From JADKIH01 sp043747595 (lineage in GTDB: Bacteria > Bacteroidota > Bacteroidia > AKYH767-A > 2013-40CM-41-45): a DNA stretch of 64,000 nucleotides. The notes beneath the pieces were generated by a model. That model ran no database searches. It saw only the letters and a list, made by a program, of their open reading frames with translations, and had not been told where the DNA came from. Made by a program: the position numbers and the translations under genes. The DNA is taken from the NCBI GenBank assembly GCA_043747595.1, contig JAYTOX010000033.1:1-64000 (forward strand). The letters are read 5' to 3'. This document shows positions 59,742 to 64,000 of this stretch, one piece after another; position 1 is the stretch's first letter; the number at the start of each line of letters is the position of its first letter.

Positions 59742-60551
59742 TTGAAATCCTTCCATCTTTCTTTTTTCTTCATTCTTTTTTTGGTATTCGTTTCTAATAA
59801 AACGAAAGCACAAGATATTTTGGTAAGAACAAACAATGATTCAATCAGAGTAAAAATAGTTCAGATTACATTTGACAAAATACGCTACCGTTATTACGGA
59901 ATAAAAACCGGGAGCGTAATGGAAATCCCGAAAAACCAGGTTAAGCAAATTATTTATGAGAATGGATCATCACTTACAATTATCTATAATTTATTTGAAG
60001 TAAATCCGGATCTGATGATAAAAGATCATTCAAGAGCATGGAAGGTAGATCTTTTTTCACCTTTATTTAATCATTTTACAGTTGGTTATGAGCAGAAAAT
60101 AAAGTTAGGAATGAATTTAGAAATCAAAGGAAGTTATATAGGTTGGCAATTAAACAAGACTATTGATCCTACGCAAGGTTTCTTTGTAAAAGCAGGAATG
60201 AAATTTCTGAAGAACAGTGATACCATTAGAAAAGGATTAAAGTATACAAATCCGATGAAAGGAACTTACATTAAACCCGAAGCAATTGTAGGACGTTATA
60301 CTACTATTGAATTAGGGCGTAAAATAAATTTTTCGAACATTGCTTTGAATTGTCTTTTCGGTCGACAATATATTCTGGGCAATGTAATAAGCCTCGACTT
60401 TTTTGGTGGTGCCGGAGTAGCTTATCAATACAATAGCAGAGGCCCATCAGATAGAGCCGACGATTTTAGCTATTGCTTCAGCCACTTATTTTTAGGAGGA
60501 AAATTACCAATTTCTTTAACCGGCGGATTTATGATTGGAATTGTTTACTAA
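59742..60551 (+). CDS. Exported protein, possible outer-membrane barrel
   Basis: 269 residues with a TTG start directly in front of a good signal peptide (KSFHLSFFFILFLVFVSNKTKAQ); no nearer ATG exists. The segment DSIRVKIVQITFDKIRYRYYGIKTGSVMEIPKNQVKQIIYENGS resembles small beta domains found before outer-membrane barrels in Bacteroidota (a protein that converts a conceptual translation of NDSI..V..I....I.Y). Later strands (VDLFSPLFNHFTVGYEQKIKLGM, IALNCLFGRQYILGNV, DFFGGAGVAYQYNS) alternate polar and hydrophobic residues as barrel strands do. Function unknown. Probably co-transcribed with the YajQ gene. Confidence 0.65.
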   Translation: MKSFHLSFFFILFLVFVSNKTKAQDILVRTNNDSIRVKIVQITFDKIRYRYYGIKTGSVMEIPKNQVKQIIYENGSSLTIIYNLFEVNPDLMIKDHSRAWKVDLFSPLFNHFTVGYEQKIKLGMNLEIKGSYIGWQLNKTIDPTQGFFVKAGMKFLKNSDTIRKGLKYTNPMKGTYIKPEAIVGRYTTIELGRKINFSNIALNCLFGRQYILGNVISLDFFGGAGVAYQYNSRGPSDRADDFSYCFSHLFLGGKLPISLTGGFMIGIVY

Positions 60552-60559
60552 AAAAGGAA

Positions 60560-63013
60560 TTACGCTTTTCTAATTACCGCACCTACTTCACTTTCGAAAA
60601 CCTGCATTAATTTTTCCATCGTTTTATCGATTTGTTTATCGGTAAGCGTCTGTTGATCGTCGAGCAGATGAAAACTTAGCGCCAACGATTTTTTTCCCTT
60701 TTCCATTTTATCGCCTTGATAAAGGTCGAATAAATTGACTTCACGCAATATTTTCTTTTCAGTTTTAAAAGCAAGATCACGAATAGTTGAATAACTCGTT
60801 TGCAAATCAACCAACATCGAGAGATCTCTTTTCACAGCAGGAAATTTTGAAATTTCGGAATAGCGAACTGCTTTCTTTTTGGATTTTTTAATTACAACAT
60901 CCCAATTAAAATCGGCAACAATAACTTCATTCAAATCAAATTGTTTCGAGACAGAAGGTTTAATTGGACCAATTTCAAGAACTACTTTACTTCCGGAAGA
61001 ATAAGTTAAGCCATAAGATAATGTTGAATGATTTGTTTCAGAAACTGTTAATTCAGAAATAGTCACACCACAAATTTCTAGAATATTTAGAGCTATAGAT
61101 TTCAAAAAGAAAAAATCGGCATTCGAAGCAGCGCCTTGCCATGAAACATCTTGTTTCTTTCCGGTAGCATAGATTGCCAAAGAATAATTTTCGGAATACT
61201 TTTCGCCTTGTTTAGAATACACTTTCCCAAACTCAAACATTTTTAAATCGGCCTGACGTCGATTACGATTGTATTGTAAAATTTCCAAGCCGTTCATAAG
61301 AAGATCCTGACGTAAGACCGAAAGATCTTGCGACAGCGGATTTAAAAGTTGAATAGATTTTTCAGAGCTCCAAGAACCATTTTCCACATAAGAAGAACGC
61401 GTAAGAGAATTTGTAAGAATTTCATTGAAGCCTTGAGCGGCCAAATAATCGGCTACTTTATTTTGAATAATTTCACGATCAAATTCGACGATAGCAGGAA
61501 GAGAAATACTTTGCTTCTTTGGTAACGGAATTCTATCATAACCATAGATACGGAGAATTTCTTCGATTACATCGACAGGACGAAGAACATCTACTTTAAA
61601 AGCCGGAATTTCCAGAGATAGTCCTTCATTATTTTGAGACACTATTTTCATTCCTAAAGATTCGATAATCGTAGCGATTACTTCTCTATCAATTACCTCT
61701 CCCGAAAACTGATCGATAAAAGAATAGTTGATATCAAATTTAACAGGAGTTTTTTTGATTGGATAAATATCTATTAAAGGTGAAGCAATTGTTCCATTGC
61801 AAATTTCCTCAATCATTAGCGATGCACGTTTTAATGCATACAAAGTAATTTCAGGATCGGTACCACGTTCAAATCTAAAACTTGCATCCGTTTTTAACGA
61901 ATGTTGTTTACCTGTTTTCCGAATACTGGCAGAATCGAAATAAGCACTTTCTAAAAAGATAGTTGTAGTTGCATTAGTTATTCCTGAATCGATACCGCCG
62001 AAAACACCTGCGATACACATTGGATTTTCAGAATCGCAAATCATTAAATTGCCAGACTCCATTGTTCGTTCAACACCATCTAATGTTTTAAACTTTTCTC
62101 CATCGTGCGCAGAACGAACAATTATTTTTTTACCTTTTATTTTATCGACATCAAATGCATGAAGAGGTTGACCACATTCATGCAAAACAAAATTAGTTAT
62201 ATCAACAACATTATTTATTGGTCCAACGCCAATCGACTTCAACCTGTTTTTTAACCAGTCAGGAGATTCTCCAACCTTTACATTCGTAATTGTGATACCA
62301 GAATAACGAGGACAAGCGATAGAATCTTCAACTACAACATCAACTATTTTATTTGCTCCTTCATTAAATTTTTCAATTGAAGGGAGACTCAACCGATGAC
62401 CAATATTTTTTTTCTTTTCTGAAATTGCTTTTTCAATATTCATAAGAGCGCTCAGATCGCGAGCAACGCCAATGTGCGAAGCCGCATCTGCACGATTAGG
62501 AGTAAGTCCGATTTCGAAAATAGAATCATTCTCAATTTTAAAATAATCTTCCGCTTTAGTTCCAACAATTGCATCGGAAGAAAGAATAAGAATTCCATCG
62601 TGCGATTTTCCTAAGCCAATTTCATCTTCAGCACAAATCATTCCTTCACTCAACTCACCTCTAATTTTAGATTTTTTAATTTCAAACGATTCACCTTCGA
62701 TAGGATGGACGTGAGTTCCGACAATAGCAACAATTACTTTTAGTCCGGCAGCAACATTACTAGCGCCACAAACAATTTGGAGCGGCAATTCCCCACCAAC
62801 ATTTACAGTAGTGAGACTTAATTTATCTGCATTTGGATGTTTAGTACAAGTAAGTACTTCGCCAACAAATAATCCTTTCAATCCACCTTTGATAGATTCA
62901 AAAGCTTCAACACCTTCGACTTCTAATCCACCGGCGGTAAGTTTTTGATCAATCTCGTTTACAGAAAGATTATTTGAAATATAATTATTGAGCCAGTTGT
63001 GGGATATTTTCAT
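60560..63013 (-). CDS. pheT: Phenylalanine-tRNA ligase beta subunit
   Basis: Beta chain of the alpha2-beta2 PheRS that charges tRNA-Phe, 817 residues. Domains in order: tRNA-binding EMAP-II-like domain (GLFVGEVLTCTKHPNADKLSLTTVNVGG), B3/B4 editing domain (ITNVKVGESPDWLKNRLKSIGVGPINNVVDITNFV), B5 (DVLRPVDVIEEILRIYGYDRIPLPK), the pseudo-catalytic core (EILTNSLTRSSYVENG) and the ferredoxin-like anticodon-binding end (FPAVKRDLSMLVDL). The alpha subunit pheS is not in the window. It follows recG on the same strand by 99 bp and has its own TATCTTTG. Confidence 0.96.
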   Translation of the reverse strand: MKISHNWLNNYISNNLSVNEIDQKLTAGGLEVEGVEAFESIKGGLKGLFVGEVLTCTKHPNADKLSLTTVNVGGELPLQIVCGASNVAAGLKVIVAIVGTHVHPIEGESFEIKKSKIRGELSEGMICAEDEIGLGKSHDGILILSSDAIVGTKAEDYFKIENDSIFEIGLTPNRADAASHIGVARDLSALMNIEKAISEKKKNIGHRLSLPSIEKFNEGANKIVDVVVEDSIACPRYSGITITNVKVGESPDWLKNRLKSIGVGPINNVVDITNFVLHECGQPLHAFDVDKIKGKKIIVRSAHDGEKFKTLDGVERTMESGNLMICDSENPMCIAGVFGGIDSGITNATTTIFLESAYFDSASIRKTGKQHSLKTDASFRFERGTDPEITLYALKRASLMIEEICNGTIASPLIDIYPIKKTPVKFDINYSFIDQFSGEVIDREVIATIIESLGMKIVSQNNEGLSLEIPAFKVDVLRPVDVIEEILRIYGYDRIPLPKKQSISLPAIVEFDREIIQNKVADYLAAQGFNEILTNSLTRSSYVENGSWSSEKSIQLLNPLSQDLSVLRQDLLMNGLEILQYNRNRRQADLKMFEFGKVYSKQGEKYSENYSLAIYATGKKQDVSWQGAASNADFFFLKSIALNILEICGVTISELTVSETNHSTLSYGLTYSSGSKVVLEIGPIKPSVSKQFDLNEVIVADFNWDVVIKKSKKKAVRYSEISKFPAVKRDLSMLVDLQTSYSTIRDLAFKTEKKILREVNLFDLYQGDKMEKGKKSLALSFHLLDDQQTLTDKQIDKTMEKLMQVFESEVGAVIRKA

Positions 63014-63030
63014 AAATTAAAATTGAACGG

Positions 63031-63038
63031 CAAAGATA
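63031..63038 (-). promoter_or_regulatory. -7 element (TATCTTTG) of pheT
   Basis: Minus-strand TATCTTTG between recG and pheT. The expected start near 63026 leaves a leader of about 13 bases. No clear TTG at -33. Confidence 0.5.
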
Positions 63039-63112
63039 CTTTTTTTGGAGAAAAAGAGCGCGACATTATAGCAATTAAGCAAATTTTTTAAACTATATTT
63101 TCAGTTAATAGC

Positions 63113-64000
63113 CTATGAAATTCTACCCCATTGCCCGCTCTTACGAATTATCTCCTTTAATTCACGAGCTACATTCGGATGGTGAACAAATTGGGGATCA
63201 GTTGTTAATAATTGAATTGCATAATCGCGCGATTTTTGAACCAAGGCCCCATCTTTTGAGAGGTCGGCCAATTTAAGATCAAGCATTCCGCTCTGGCGAG
63301 TACCTTCAGCATCGCCGGGACCTCTGAGTCTTAAGTCCGTTTCTGCAATTTTGAATCCGTCGTTTGTTTCACACATCGTTTTTATTCGTAACCGCGAATC
63401 ATTTCCCAATTTATTACTCGTCATGAGAATGCAATACGACTGATCGGCACCTCTTCCAACACGACCACGAAGCTGATGTAATTGAGAGAGCCCAAAGCGC
63501 TCAGAATTTTCGATGATCATAACCGAAGCATTTGGAACATTTACCCCAACTTCGATCACCGTTGTAGCAACCATAATTTGTGTTTCACCTTTAATGAAAC
63601 GCTGCATCTCAAATTCTTTCGCGGCAGCTTTCATTCTTCCGTGAACAATACTAACTTGATATTGTGGCTGCGGAAAATCTCTACAAATTGATTCGAAGCC
63701 GGCCATCAAATTATTCAAATCCAATTTCTCCGACTCTTCAATTAATGGATAGACGATATAAACTTGTCGACCGGCGGTAATTTCCTTTTTTAGAAACGCC
63801 CATACTTGTAAACGATTTGTGTCGAAGCGATGCGAAGTTGTAATCGGCTTTCGTCCCGGAGGTAATTCATCGATTACAGAAACATCGAGATCACCATACA
63901 ACGTCATAGCAAGAGTTCGAGGAATCGGAGTTGCAGTCATTACCAGAATATGTGGCTCACGATTATTTTTTGTCCATAAACGAGAACGTTGTTCCACACC
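63113..64000 (-). CDS. recG: ATP-dependent DNA helicase RecG, C-terminal part (runs off right edge)
   Basis: Helicase that remodels stalled forks and branch-migrates Holliday junctions. Only the C-terminal 296 residues are here; the frame is open past the edge (GVEQRSRLW), so the wedge domain and helicase motifs I and II lie outside. Visible are motif III (MTATPIPRTLAMTLYGDLDVSVIDELPPGRKP), the region QVYIVYPLIEESEKLDL, VSIVHGRMKAAAKE, motif V (ATTVIEVGVNVPNASVMIIENSERFGLSQLHQLRGRVGRG, which includes motif VI) and the terminal RecG tail (DLRLRGPGDAEGTRQSG). Upstream of pheT on the same strand. Confidence 0.95.
   Translation of the reverse strand, partial: GVEQRSRLWTKNNREPHILVMTATPIPRTLAMTLYGDLDVSVIDELPPGRKPITTSHRFDTNRLQVWAFLKKEITAGRQVYIVYPLIEESEKLDLNNLMAGFESICRDFPQPQYQVSIVHGRMKAAAKEFEMQRFIKGETQIMVATTVIEVGVNVPNASVMIIENSERFGLSQLHQLRGRVGRGADQSYCILMTSNKLGNDSRLRIKTMCETNDGFKIAETDLRLRGPGDAEGTRQSGMLDLKLADLSKDGALVQKSRDYAIQLLTTDPQFVHHPNVARELKEIIRKSGQWGRIS

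Overview
The window comes from a low-GC member of the Bacteroidota (Bacteroidetes). Several things point there: secreted proteins with a type IX secretion (T9SS) C-terminal sorting domain of the YPNP type, promoters with the TTG / TAnnTTTG architecture of this phylum, a single-chain SecDF, an OmpA protein with thrombospondin type-3 repeats, and an RND pump fused to its outer-membrane factor. I cannot place it below phylum with confidence.

Layout. The left end (to about 2.4 kb) is accessory DNA: the 3' end of an IS5-like transposase, a possible gene remnant, a secreted orphan, and a block of degenerate hexamer repeats. From 2.4 to 14.4 kb is a metal-resistance region. A leftward group encodes a Cys/His-rich small protein, a DUF3347 protein, a DUF2231-like membrane protein and a multicopper oxidase fused to a CopB-like domain. 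A rightward group encodes a small Cys-rich protein, a CzcA-type RND pump fused to a TolC-like domain, a membrane-fusion lipoprotein and a CDF cation exporter. Two decayed genes lie between the groups. From 14.9 to 35 kb come T9SS-secreted proteins, a YbhGFSR-like ABC-2 exporter operon, small orphans, an RsuA/RluE-type pseudouridine synthase, a secreted EreA/ChaN-like protein next to a T9SS subtilase, an LLM flavoenzyme, a YgiD-like dioxygenase and AlkD. From 35 to 64 kb it is mostly housekeeping: mutS, a SpoU methyltransferase, an OmpA protein, dNK, folK, sppA, a PolX-like protein, tatA, secDF, aconitase, a flavoprotein, msrB, a YajQ homologue, pheT and the C-terminal half of recG.

Most unusual points. 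(1) A HigBA-like toxin-antitoxin pair sits between two perfect 29-bp copies of the 3' end of the SpoU methyltransferase gene; the far copy still reads in frame to a stop beside a terminator, as if the module had inserted into or duplicated the gene end. (2) The intergenic spaces at 46.2-47.2 and 55.4-56.8 kb hold heptanucleotide arrays that start a few bases after stop codons, a 67-bp inverted-repeat element in three copies, and a family of 21-bp palindromes. (3) The PolX-like protein has lost two of the three polymerase aspartates but keeps its PHP nuclease residues. (4) Both metal-efflux groups contain fusions that join normally separate periplasmic or inner-membrane and outer-membrane parts.

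I saw no tRNA, rRNA, CRISPR array or recognisable riboswitch.
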